Source of the DNA: an uncultured Clostridium sp.
GTDB lineage: Bacteria > Bacillota > Clostridia > TANB77 > CAG-465
Assembly (NCBI GenBank): GCA_905204915.1
Contig: CAJLBR010000009.1
Span: 1 to 36,478 of the forward strand
Direction: 5' to 3'
Length of the DNA stretch: 36,478 bases
The position numbers and the translations under genes are program-made. Positions 17,378-25,434 of this stretch are shown piece by piece. A model generated the notes under the pieces. It had not been told where the DNA came from. It worked only from the letters and a program-made list of their open reading frames with translations, and did no database searches. Each line of letters begins with the position of its first letter. Positions within the stretch are counted from its first letter, which is position 1.

Positions 17378-17888
17378 ATTCAAAATCTAATGGGTTTAAT
17401 GCATTGCCATTATTATCAAAAATGGAAAAATGAAGATGAGGTCCTGTGGTAAAACCATTTAGTCTACCATCTGATAAAAATTTAGGTCCTACATAAGCAA
17501 TAAGATCCCCTTTAAAAACATATGAACCATTTGGAACATGATATTTCTCTGAAAGGTGACCGTATAAGGTTTTTAAACCATTTTCATGAATAATTGTAAC
17601 ACAAATGCCATATCCTGGCATAAAGTCAGAATAATTCACTATTCCAGACATGGTAGCATAGACAGGAGTATTTTCTGGAACCGGAAAATCAATACCGTTA
17701 TGATAATTTACTTTGCCATATATTTCTCTATAACCAAACTCAGAAGAAAGATGATTGGTGTCAAGATAGGTAGGTAATAAAAAAACATTATCATTATGAG
17801 TATTAGAAAAATTATCTGGGAAAAATATAAACAAAATAACGGATGTAAAAATAAAGATAATATAGAATAAATTAAAAAAATTTAACAT
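17346..17888 (-). CDS. membrane-anchored M23 (LytM-type) peptidase
   Basis: Zinc metallopeptidase that cuts peptidoglycan cross-bridges or stem peptides outside the membrane. An N-terminal hydrophobic anchor is followed by a compact M23 domain with YHNGIDF (first zinc His and Asp), YGHL and TTGPHLHF (HxH motif), so all zinc ligands are present. GTG 17942 is an alternative start, but the predicted transcription start lies almost on it and neither start has a clear ribosome site; ATG 17888 puts the anchor right at the N-terminus. It is the only minus-strand gene in the T4SS region and is divergent from the pilin operon. It may act as a second wall opener for that system or independently. Confidence 0.88.
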   Translation of the reverse strand: MLNFFNLFYIIFIFTSVILFIFFPDNFSNTHNDNVFLLPTYLDTNHLSSEFGYREIYGKVNYHNGIDFPVPENTPVYATMSGIVNYSDFMPGYGICVTIIHENGLKTLYGHLSEKYHVPNGSYVFKGDLIAYVGPKFLSDGRLNGFTTGPHLHFSIFDNNGNALNPLDFEYKKSRYIKMY

Positions 17889-17949
17889 AAAAAAAGAATT
17901 AAATTTAGGATAAACAAAATTAAAGTTTTTAATAAAAATCACCGTAAAT

Positions 17950-17978
17950 ATTATATCTATAAGAAAGTTAAAAGTAAA
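17950..17978 (-). promoter_or_regulatory. promoter of the LytM-type peptidase gene
   Basis: On the minus strand: TTTACT (17978-17973), 17 bases, TATAAT (17955-17950). Transcription would begin near 17943, so a GTG start at 17942 would be almost leaderless. Confidence 0.55.
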
Positions 17979-18084
17979 GGAAAATACATCTACAAAAAAT
18001 TAGGTATAATCTTAGAAAATAGGGCAAATACTAGATATAAAGGGTGTAAAATGTTGAAAAAATTAAAAAAATGACAAAAAAGTA

Positions 18085-18112
18085 TTGATTTTTTTTTTAT
18101 AATTGGTATAAT
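18085..18112 (+). promoter_or_regulatory. promoter of the T4SS pilin operon
   Basis: TTGATT (18085-18090), 16 bases that include a run of ten T, then TATAAT (18107-18112) with TGG directly before it (extended -10). Confidence 0.7.
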
Positions 18113-18146
18113 TTAAATATGTAATATGAAAATGGGAGGAAAAATT

Positions 18147-18509
18147 ATGAAGAAATCAAAGAAAATAATGCTTAGAGTATTACCTGTTTTATTACTTGTA
18201 GTTGTAGTATTAGCAAGTAACGTATTCGCAGTAAGCACAGACATGCCTACAACAGATAAAAAAATAGGTTCTGTTAATGATGCAGCAAATACAATTTGGG
18301 GAACAGTTTTACTTATATTCCAAATATTGGCTATCGCTGCTATAGTATTTGCAGGTATTAGATATATGTTTGCTTCTGCAGATCAAAAAGCAGATATCAA
18401 AAAGAGCATGATAATATTAGTACTTGGTGCAATCTTAGTATTTGGTGCTTCTACAGTTGCTAAATTCATAATGACTGCAACAAACGAAGTAATCGGAAAC
18501 GTTGATTAG
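18147..18509 (+). CDS. VirB2/TrbC-like pilin, first copy
   Basis: A 120-residue preprotein. A basic start and a long hydrophobic stretch end at VFA after residue 28, a good signal-peptidase site. The mature part has a short polar N-terminus (VSTDMPTTDKKI) and two hydrophobic helices at about 45-67 and 80-103, joined by RYMFASADQKADIKK. Size and two-helix layout are those of TrbC/VirB2 pilins, which form T4SS pili or surface fibres. ATG 18147 follows GGGAGGA; an in-frame ATG at 18126 is upstream of that site. First gene of the secretion cluster, with a hairpin directly after it that would raise its transcript above the rest. Confidence 0.88.
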   Translation: MKKSKKIMLRVLPVLLLVVVVLASNVFAVSTDMPTTDKKIGSVNDAANTIWGTVLLIFQILAIAAIVFAGIRYMFASADQKADIKKSMIILVLGAILVFGASTVAKFIMTATNEVIGNVD

Positions 18510-18516
18510 TTAAATA

Positions 18517-18558
18517 AATAAGAAGCTAGACTGATTCTGTCTAACTTCTTATTTTTTA
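18517..18558 (+). terminator. hairpin between first and second pilin genes
   Basis: AATAAGAAG-C-TAGAC pairs with GTCTA-A-CTTCTTATT, followed by TTTTTT. A strong intrinsic terminator; partial read-through would favour the first pilin. A TATAAA box with TGA in front (near 18574-18580) could restart transcription for the next gene. Confidence 0.85.
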
Positions 18559-18600
18559 GAAATTTTTTCTTTATGATATAAAAACTAGAGAGGTGAGTAT

Positions 18601-19149
18601 ATGAAAAAAATAGGAAAAATATTTGCAATATTTTTTATTATAGCAAACATATTCATTGTTCAAGTGTATGCAGAAAGTTACGATGAATGTAAAAAGAAAT
18701 GTGAGTCATCATATGGAACAGGAAATCCAGGCTATAATTCTTGTGTAAAAGAGAAATGTAATGATTCAAATGCTGCTACAGTGCCAGATGGATATGATTC
18801 CATTGAAGATTGGCAAGAAGATATGAATGAAAAATATGAAAGAAAAGACTCTACATTTGATGTTAGTGGTGGAGACGGATTTAATAAGGGAAATATTGCT
18901 AATGGAACAGCTAATACTAAGATAAAAAGATCTGCTCAAAGAATTTGGGGAAGCTTTACTCTAATAGCTCAAATTTTATCGTTTGCTGGCATAATAATTT
19001 TAGGTATTAGATATATGTATATGTCTGCAGATCAAAGAGCTGATGTTAAAAAGACTTTTGTATATTTAATAATAGGTATGATTTTAGTATTCGGAGCTTC
19101 AACGGTAGTACAATTTGTTACTAATGCTTCAACTACTGTATTAAAATAG
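18601..19149 (+). CDS. VirB2-like pilin with cysteine-rich N-terminal extension, second copy
   Basis: A 182-residue preprotein with signal peptide ending VYA at residue 24. An exported extension of about 85 residues follows, with four cysteines in pairs (ECKKKC ... CVKEKC), and then a VirB2 module: helices at about 118-138 and 150-172 joined by RYMYMSADQRADVKK. The module is nearly the same as in the first pilin (GIRYM, SAD, K/R, AD, KK, LVFGASTV). ATG 18601 follows GAGAGGTGAG. The cysteine block is shared with the third pilin gene but absent from the first, which suggests a capped or adaptor subunit. Confidence 0.82.
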   Translation: MKKIGKIFAIFFIIANIFIVQVYAESYDECKKKCESSYGTGNPGYNSCVKEKCNDSNAATVPDGYDSIEDWQEDMNEKYERKDSTFDVSGGDGFNKGNIANGTANTKIKRSAQRIWGSFTLIAQILSFAGIIILGIRYMYMSADQRADVKKTFVYLIIGMILVFGASTVVQFVTNASTTVLK

Positions 19150-19197
19150 ATTTAAAATATTTCAAATGTTTCAAAAATATTTCAAAAATATTAAAAA

Positions 19198-19240
19198 TAA
19201 AAAAAATCCATAAAATAAGTATTTATTTATGGATTTTTTT
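19198..19240 (+). terminator. terminator between second and third pilin genes
   Basis: AAAAAATCCATAAA and TTTATGGATTTTTT form a long stem ending in a T run. A TATAAT box at 19253-19258 follows, without a clear -35, and may start the next gene. Confidence 0.85.
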
Positions 19241-19276
19241 GGGGCTTTTTGATATAATGAACCGAAAGGTGATTTT

Positions 19277-20023
19277 ATGAGTAAAATAGGAAAAATATTG
19301 GCTATATTTTTAGTTATAGCAAGTGTGTCTTTTATTCCGGTATATGCGGAAACATATAATGAGTGCATATCTAAATGTCCTGATGCAAGTAAGAATCCGC
19401 AAGGAAATTCATCATGTGTGAGTAAATGTAATACTGAACACAATAAAATAGATAATCCAAATGATTTTTGGGATGAGACAGAAGGAATTAGAGGAAATTT
19501 TTGGAGTATGGCATACAAATGGTATGATAATAGTAGAAAAGGTGGAATTGGAGATACAAGTACAGCTAAAGCTATAATTGATGAATTACTTGGATATATA
19601 GAAATTTTAGGAACTACTGTTATTGTAATAGCTACAGCGACACTAGGTGTTAAATATATATTTGGAAGTGTGGATTCTAAGGCAGAAATAAAGGAAAATT
19701 TAATTACCTTATTAGTAGCGTGTGTATTCTTCTTTGGATGGAATGCTATATACAATACGTTAATTACTAGTGGAAATTTATTCTTTATTAGCAGCGGATT
19801 TAAAGCTTCGGTTGGAAACATATATAGTACAGTAATGTTTGTACTTAATATATTAGCTTTTATTGGAGTAATTTATGTTGGTATAAAATATATATTTTCT
19901 GGTGCATCTGGAAGAGCAGATTTAAAAGGAAAATCAGTATATTTTGTTATTGGTATAATAATGACTTTTGCAACAATTACATTATTAACTTATATTTCTA
20001 AAGTTATTAACCAAGTTGTTTAA
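19277..20023 (+). CDS. tandem-dimer VirB2-like protein, third pilin gene
   Basis: A 248-residue preprotein with signal peptide ending VYA (residue 24) and the same cysteine block as the second pilin (ECISKC ... CVSKC). Two VirB2 modules follow in one chain. Module one covers about 95-165, with GVKYIFGSVDSKAEIKEN between its helices; module two covers about 180-248, with GIKYIFSGASGRADLKGK. Both match the G-I/V-R/K-Y-M/I-F...K/R-A-D/E-x-K loop of the single pilins. Four transmembrane helices are therefore expected. ATG 19277 follows GAAAGGTGA. A fused pilin dimer is unusual; it may nucleate or cap the fibre or sit in the membrane platform. Confidence 0.82.
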   Translation: MSKIGKILAIFLVIASVSFIPVYAETYNECISKCPDASKNPQGNSSCVSKCNTEHNKIDNPNDFWDETEGIRGNFWSMAYKWYDNSRKGGIGDTSTAKAIIDELLGYIEILGTTVIVIATATLGVKYIFGSVDSKAEIKENLITLLVACVFFFGWNAIYNTLITSGNLFFISSGFKASVGNIYSTVMFVLNILAFIGVIYVGIKYIFSGASGRADLKGKSVYFVIGIIMTFATITLLTYISKVINQVV

Positions 20024-20042
20024 GTATAATTAGGAGGTTGTT

Positions 20043-20393
20043 ATGGGAAGAGCATATTTTGTCCCACGTAGTGCAAAAGGTGAGTCAAGAATTTTGTACA
20101 TTTTTACTATTAAGTCTTTTGTTGTTACTTTGGTTTTTGGTTTGTTTGGTGTTTTAATATATTTTTTGATTAACCAAATAATAGGAATGGGAATGGTGCC
20201 AGGAATAATTTTAATAGGAGTATTTGCTGCTATTGGTTTTGCTATTGCAACACTAAAAATTCCGGATTCTCCAGTAATGGGAAGGTTTAGAAAAGCTGGT
20301 GGCGAGAACCTAGGAGATATAATAATTAGGTTTCTTACTTTTAAGAACAAAAGAAAAATATATATATATGATTTAAACAGAGGAGGAAAATAA
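20043..20393 (+). CDS. PrgI/VirB3-like T4SS membrane protein
   Basis: A 116-residue protein with two membrane helices at about 24-45 and 50-72, a short N-terminal strand (AYFVPRSAKGESRILYIFTIKS) and a basic C-terminal tail with LTFKNKRKIYIYDL. This is the layout of the PrgI family, the VirB3-type component found before VirB4 in Gram-positive T4SS loci; the gene order here agrees. ATG 20043 follows TTAGGAGGTTGTT. Its stop is separated by one base from the start of the next gene. VirB3 proteins bind VirB4 at the inner face of the membrane. Confidence 0.85.
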   Translation: MGRAYFVPRSAKGESRILYIFTIKSFVVTLVFGLFGVLIYFLINQIIGMGMVPGIILIGVFAAIGFAIATLKIPDSPVMGRFRKAGGENLGDIIIRFLTFKNKRKIYIYDLNRGGK

Positions 20394-20394
20394 G

Positions 20395-21996
20395 ATGGGA
20401 AATTTAATAATTCCAATAGTTTTACTAATAGTGATTATTACATGTCTTATAATATTTTTAGTGGCAACTAAAAATAAAGGAACAGAGGATAAAGATAGTA
20501 GCGATAAAAAAGGAAAAAGTTCATCTAGTAGTTCTTCAGGTAAAAAAAGTGGTGGAACTGGTATAAAAGATGATTCTGTAAAAAAAGAAGATATTTTCAA
20601 TTTTATGGAATTTGATAAAATACAAAATGATATGATAGTTCAAAATAAAGGGACTAAGTATACAATGGTTATAAAATGTAAGGGTATAAACTATGACTTG
20701 ATGTCAGAAGTTGAACAATTAGCTGTAGAGGAAGGTTTCATAACATTCCTTAATACCTTAAGATATCCAATTCAATTGTATGTACAAGCTCAAAATATTG
20801 ATTTGAAAAAGAGTATTAATATTTATAATCAAAATGTACGTGCTTTACAACAAGAATATAACGATGCTACAACAGAGTATAATTCAGTAGTAAATTCTTT
20901 GGAATCTACTAGAAGTGATATTGCTAGAGCAGAATACAATAAGAAAAGCGTACAAAATGTATTAGAATATGCTTCTGATATAGTAAAATATGTAGAAAGA
21001 ATGAGTTTGAATAAAAATTTACTACAAAGAAGTTTTTATGTTATAGTTTCATATTACTCTGCAGAAATTACAGCTTCAGCAAGCTTCACAAAAGAAGAAA
21101 TTGCTGACATTTGTTATAATGAATTATATACTAGAGTTGCCTCAATAATTAGTGCTCTTGCATCTTGCTCAGTAAGTGGTACACCACTTGATTCTAATGG
21201 GCTTGCAGAGCTATTATACAATTCATATAATAGAGATGATAGAAATTATATAAATATTAAACAAGCTTTAGAATCTGGATATTATAGATTATATTCTACT
21301 TCAAAAGATGCTTTTGAAAAGAAAACAGAATTATTAGAAAAACAAATTGAAAATGAAGCTCAAATAAAGGCTTATGAGGCATTAAAGAAAGCAATAGAAG
21401 ATGGTGATTATGTTAGTAAAGAAGCACAACAAGATGAAATTAATCAAGAGATTTCAAAAAGTGCTATCGATATTATAAAAACAGAAAATGTAGACCCCAA
21501 AATAAAAGAAACAGCTCAACAAATAATTGTAGATGATTATAAGAAAGAAAAAAAGGAACTGTTTGAAAAAGCAAAAGCTAGTGCGGCAAATGCTGTAAAA
21601 CCTGAAACTAAAGTGGAAGAAAAAGAAACAGTAACTAAAAATTCTGAAATTAATAATACAGCTGCTAATGTTGTGGAAAATGTTAATAATGTTAATACAA
21701 CTGCTACAATATCTCAAGAAACTTTTGCATCTCAACTTAAAAATGATGCTGAGATAGTACCTGAAGTAAAAAAAGAAGAGCAACCTATTGTAGAAAAAGG
21801 ACCTGTTATGCCAGAACAACAATTACCTGAAGAGCCAATAATACCTGATGTTGTCGAGAAAAAAGAAGAAAATAATTCACAAAATACAAATGAAAATGTT
21901 AATAATACAACAGAAGATAATAATTCAAATATATCTAATAATGATGATAACAATAATGATGATTTTGAGGATGATTTCTTTGATAGTATTATCTAA
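20395..21996 (+). CDS. membrane-anchored VirB4/TraC N-domain homologue with long disordered tail
   Basis: A 533-residue protein. Residues 4-24 are one membrane helix, then comes a low-complexity Ser/Lys/Gly linker. Residues about 65-300 resemble the N-terminal, non-ATPase domain of VirB4/TraC: NDMIVQNKGTKYTMVIKCKG, EQLAVEEGFITFLNTLRYPI, QLYVQAQNIDL, a coiled-coil stretch near 150-195 and QRSFYVIVSYY. There is no Walker motif. The rest (about 330-533) is charged, with Asn-rich runs and an acidic end (NNNDDFEDDFFDSII). It sits between the PrgI gene and a complete VirB4 gene and overlaps neither. I infer a platform subunit that pairs with the ATPase; the alternative is a duplicated, degenerate VirB4. 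Confidence 0.7.
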   Translation: MGNLIIPIVLLIVIITCLIIFLVATKNKGTEDKDSSDKKGKSSSSSSSGKKSGGTGIKDDSVKKEDIFNFMEFDKIQNDMIVQNKGTKYTMVIKCKGINYDLMSEVEQLAVEEGFITFLNTLRYPIQLYVQAQNIDLKKSINIYNQNVRALQQEYNDATTEYNSVVNSLESTRSDIARAEYNKKSVQNVLEYASDIVKYVERMSLNKNLLQRSFYVIVSYYSAEITASASFTKEEIADICYNELYTRVASIISALASCSVSGTPLDSNGLAELLYNSYNRDDRNYINIKQALESGYYRLYSTSKDAFEKKTELLEKQIENEAQIKAYEALKKAIEDGDYVSKEAQQDEINQEISKSAIDIIKTENVDPKIKETAQQIIVDDYKKEKKELFEKAKASAANAVKPETKVEEKETVTKNSEINNTAANVVENVNNVNTTATISQETFASQLKNDAEIVPEVKKEEQPIVEKGPVMPEQQLPEEPIIPDVVEKKEENNSQNTNENVNNTTEDNNSNISNNDDNNNDDFEDDFFDSII

Positions 21997-22019
21997 TTAT
22001 CGTGAGGGGTGTAAGATAT

Positions 22020-23984
22020 ATGAGTAAAAAAGATAAGAAAAAAGAACAGAATAATGAAGCTGTACCAGCTGAAAATATAATAAAATCTGATGAGTTAGCT
22101 GTTTCTGGACTTCAAGAAAATAAATCTACTTTAAAAGATTTATTAGCACCTTCTGGAATAGACGCTAGCCACTATGATTATTTGGAAATATTTTCCAAAA
22201 TTTCTAGATATGCACGTACTTTTTATATAACAACTTTACCTAGACAAGCAACATTTCCATATTTCTTGTCTGGAATATATGATTTCGGAGATGTAAACAC
22301 TTCTGTTTACATTACTCCAATTTCTGAGACTGTGTCTCAAAACCAATTAAATAAGCAAATAGTTGAACTTCAATCAGAAAGATATGTTGCACATGATAGA
22401 GGAGATATCAACAGAGAAGCTGTTTTATCTACAAAACAAGCAGAAGCGGAAGCACTAAGAGATCAAATTGCTGCTGGTTATAACAAATTATTTGAAGCTA
22501 CAATTCTTTGTACATTGTTCTCTTATTCTAAAGATGAACTTGATAAAATGTCAGAATTGTTAGCTATGGAAGCTTCAAAAAATCTTATTAGTTTGAAAAC
22601 AGCTTGGGCATTACAGGAGGAAGGATTTAAATCAAACTTACCTCTTAATGATAATAAGATTAAAAGAAAACATACTTTTGATAGAGGATCTATGGCAACA
22701 GTATTTCCGTTTGTTAGTGCAGATGCTGGACATGAAATAGGTGTTCCAATTGGAATAAACAAACAAACGGGATTACCATTAATATTTGACAACTTTAGTA
22801 GTTCATTAACAAACTACAACATGATAATATTTGGTAAATCTGGTGCTGGTAAATCTGTTACAATTAAAACAATAATGGCTAGATCAGCATTACTTATGGG
22901 CGTTGAAAACTTAGTACTTGACGCTGAAGGTGAGTATGTTGTAGTTGCCGAAGCTCTTAGAGGAATAAACATAAATATAAGTCCAACATCTAATACTATA
23001 ATCAATATATTTGATATAGAACCAGAAATTGAAAAAGATGAAATTACAGGAAAAGATAAACAAGTTGTAAATGTTGAAAATAAAGTAGAAGATGCTACTC
23101 AGTCATTACTTACAATGGCTAGAGGTTCAACAAAATCTGAAGAAGTAACCGAACTTACAAAACAGATAATAAGTGAAGTTGTTGCAGAAGAATATTCTTC
23201 AAGAGGTATTACTTCTGATCCAGAATCTTTATATACAAATGATATTGGACTTGAAAGAAGAAAAAAAGAAATGCCAACAATAAGTTCTTGGTATGATAGA
23301 TTAGCTGTAAAGGCTAGTGAAAATGATAATCCAACTTATGCATTCCATTATAACTATTTAGTAAAGGTTATGAAGCAATATTGTAAAAAGTTTGATGGAC
23401 AAATGGCATATTTTGATGGACAATCTACATTTGAATTGCAAGATGGATCATTATTTATAAATATTAACATATCACAACTAGAAGAAAGATTTGCAAGACC
23501 ACTTGCACAACAAATACTTTTAACTTGGATATGGGAAAAATATGTTAAGAAAAATAGTGAAGATAAATCTAGAGCTAGAATGAAAAGAGTTCTTGTTGAT
23601 GAAGCTTGGATGTTACTTGCTTATCCTGAGGCTGTTGATTTCTTAAATACAATGGCTAGACGTGCCAGAAAAAGAAATGTATCATTAACTGTTGTATCAC
23701 AGAAATTCCAAGATTTCTATGAAAACAAAGCGTGTCAAGCAGTATTAACATCTGCTGAAACAAAACTTTTCCTAGCACAAGATAAGTCTGAAATAGATTA
23801 CTTAAAAGAAGTATTTAAATTAAGTGAGGGTGAATCACAATTCTTACTTACATGTTCTAGAGGTGAAGGCCTTATTAAAATCGGATATGAATCTGCGGTT
23901 ATTTCAATTAAGCCTACACAAAGAGAATTTGAATTTGTTGAAACTAACTTGTCAAAATTAATACAAAAAAATGGAATAGGCTAG
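22020..23984 (+). CDS. VirB4-family T4SS ATPase
   Basis: A 654-residue cytoplasmic ATPase that energises pilus assembly and substrate transfer. An N-terminal domain (about 20-250) is followed by the motor: Walker A GKSGAGKSVT at about 272-281, Walker B RVLVDEAWMLL with D527-E528, then a TVVSQKFQDF block and an arginine-rich MARRARKRN segment, all typical of VirB4/TraC. ATG 22020 is chosen because GAGGGGTG lies upstream; a GTG at 22002 precedes that site. It is the only nucleotide-driven component seen in this window; no VirD4/TcpA coupling ATPase or VirB11 is present. Confidence 0.93.
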   Translation: MSKKDKKKEQNNEAVPAENIIKSDELAVSGLQENKSTLKDLLAPSGIDASHYDYLEIFSKISRYARTFYITTLPRQATFPYFLSGIYDFGDVNTSVYITPISETVSQNQLNKQIVELQSERYVAHDRGDINREAVLSTKQAEAEALRDQIAAGYNKLFEATILCTLFSYSKDELDKMSELLAMEASKNLISLKTAWALQEEGFKSNLPLNDNKIKRKHTFDRGSMATVFPFVSADAGHEIGVPIGINKQTGLPLIFDNFSSSLTNYNMIIFGKSGAGKSVTIKTIMARSALLMGVENLVLDAEGEYVVVAEALRGININISPTSNTIINIFDIEPEIEKDEITGKDKQVVNVENKVEDATQSLLTMARGSTKSEEVTELTKQIISEVVAEEYSSRGITSDPESLYTNDIGLERRKKEMPTISSWYDRLAVKASENDNPTYAFHYNYLVKVMKQYCKKFDGQMAYFDGQSTFELQDGSLFININISQLEERFARPLAQQILLTWIWEKYVKKNSEDKSRARMKRVLVDEAWMLLAYPEAVDFLNTMARRARKRNVSLTVVSQKFQDFYENKACQAVLTSAETKLFLAQDKSEIDYLKEVFKLSEGESQFLLTCSRGEGLIKIGYESAVISIKPTQREFEFVETNLSKLIQKNGIG

Positions 23985-24013
23985 TTTTTTATTAATGCAT
24001 AAGGAGAAAAAAT

Positions 24014-25420
24014 ATGAATAAAAAGAAAAAAATATTATTAGTTAGTATAGTTTTTTTTGTTTGTGTTGCTTTTACCAGCCATGTGTCAGGTGCAATAAAT
24101 GAATTGTATACAACTTCTACAGCAGATGCTACATGGTTAAGTGATGTTGCCGAAGAAAATTCATTGTTAGCACCTATCTCGTACTTGATTTTATGGTTGG
24201 CTGGAGCAATTGAATTTTTGTTGTCGAGTCTTGCTAATATGTTAGGAACACAAACTTCAGTTATGCCTTGGGCAGATGCAATTTTGTTTAATGCTGTACC
24301 ATTGCTTGATCCCAATTTTATAAATCCTGCCGATGGAAGTATAGCAAAAATATTAGGTGGGGTGCTTGGCAAAATATACTTTACAATTTTTTATTTGTCA
24401 GTATCTTTCTTTTCTATTTCTGTACTATTGATGGCTATAAAATTGGCAATTTCCTCTATTGCATCAGAAAAGGCAAAATATAAAGAAGCAATAACAAATT
24501 GGATAATAGGATTAGTTTTATTATTTTCGATGCATTTCTTAATGTCGTTCTGCTTTTATTTGAATGAAAGTCTTGTTAAAGTAGCTTCGGATATAGCGAT
24601 GGAACAAACGAAAAAATTGAATCTTACTGTTGATGCCTCTAAGGCATCAGACACCATAATTAGTGATGTAGATGACTTGATATTATCTTTACCTTCAAAT
24701 AATCAAAAATTAAAAGACTTTTTTGCTGAAGAGGAGAGTAGACAAATTCTTGAAGCTATAGTTACAGAACCTTGTATACAGACTATATACAGAGCAGAAG
24801 GAGCTTCATGGTATGTTGGTGAAGGAAGTGAAGGGCCTTTGTATTGTATAGGTGCTATAATTGCTGCCATAAGGGAAGAGGATGGCGGATTGCTAAAAGA
24901 TGTAGTTGATAGAAAGGGATATCAGACGTTAACTGTTGCACCTCTTACAGAAGGGGATTATATTTATGGGATCACAGATTATAGTTGTAATCGACTTTTA
25001 ACTACCTTAATTGATGATGCTAAAAAATATGATATAGCTTTAAGTACTCAAGATTATTTTTCTGTTTTCATTGCAAATCATCAATTTATTTCGGATGATT
25101 GGGATTATACGAGTCTAGAAGTTCAAGTAGCGAATTTAATAATGAGAATGGAAGATAGCGATACTAATTACACTGATTTAGGAAGTACGCCAATTACTCA
25201 ACTAGCAAATTATTTTAAACTTACTTGTTATGATTATGATGATGAATCTGGAAATTTAAAGAAGGACAGAATAAATCCAGTTCATGTTTTACTATATGTA
25301 ATATTTGTTGTTCAATCTTTATTATATTTCTTTGCATATGTAAAAAGATTGTTTTATATCATTGTACTTGCGATGATGGCACCAATAATTGTTACATATA
25401 ATTTTGTAATGCAAATTTAG
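24014..25420 (+). CDS. VirB6/TrbL-like channel protein, N-terminal half
   Basis: A 468-residue protein with an N-terminal signal-like segment (about 6-26), three hydrophobic segments in about 50-185 and two more at about 420-468 (VLLYVIFVVQSLLYFFAYV and FYIIVLAMMAPIIVTYNF). Between them lies a soluble, probably extracellular insert of some 230 residues with four cysteines. Position after VirB4 and the MAPIIVTYNF end fit the TrbL/VirB6 family of polytopic channel proteins. The chain stops where single-chain homologues usually continue; the next gene supplies the missing part. ATG 24014 follows AAGGAG. Confidence 0.75.
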   Translation: MNKKKKILLVSIVFFVCVAFTSHVSGAINELYTTSTADATWLSDVAEENSLLAPISYLILWLAGAIEFLLSSLANMLGTQTSVMPWADAILFNAVPLLDPNFINPADGSIAKILGGVLGKIYFTIFYLSVSFFSISVLLMAIKLAISSIASEKAKYKEAITNWIIGLVLLFSMHFLMSFCFYLNESLVKVASDIAMEQTKKLNLTVDASKASDTIISDVDDLILSLPSNNQKLKDFFAEEESRQILEAIVTEPCIQTIYRAEGASWYVGEGSEGPLYCIGAIIAAIREEDGGLLKDVVDRKGYQTLTVAPLTEGDYIYGITDYSCNRLLTTLIDDAKKYDIALSTQDYFSVFIANHQFISDDWDYTSLEVQVANLIMRMEDSDTNYTDLGSTPITQLANYFKLTCYDYDDESGNLKKDRINPVHVLLYVIFVVQSLLYFFAYVKRLFYIIVLAMMAPIIVTYNFVMQI

Positions 25421-25434
25421 AAAGGAGCATAGTA

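Noticed and set aside
19150..19200. Repeated TTTCAAAAATA units after the second pilin gene
   Set aside because: Short, imperfect and in very AT-rich sequence; likely low-complexity spacer before the terminator.
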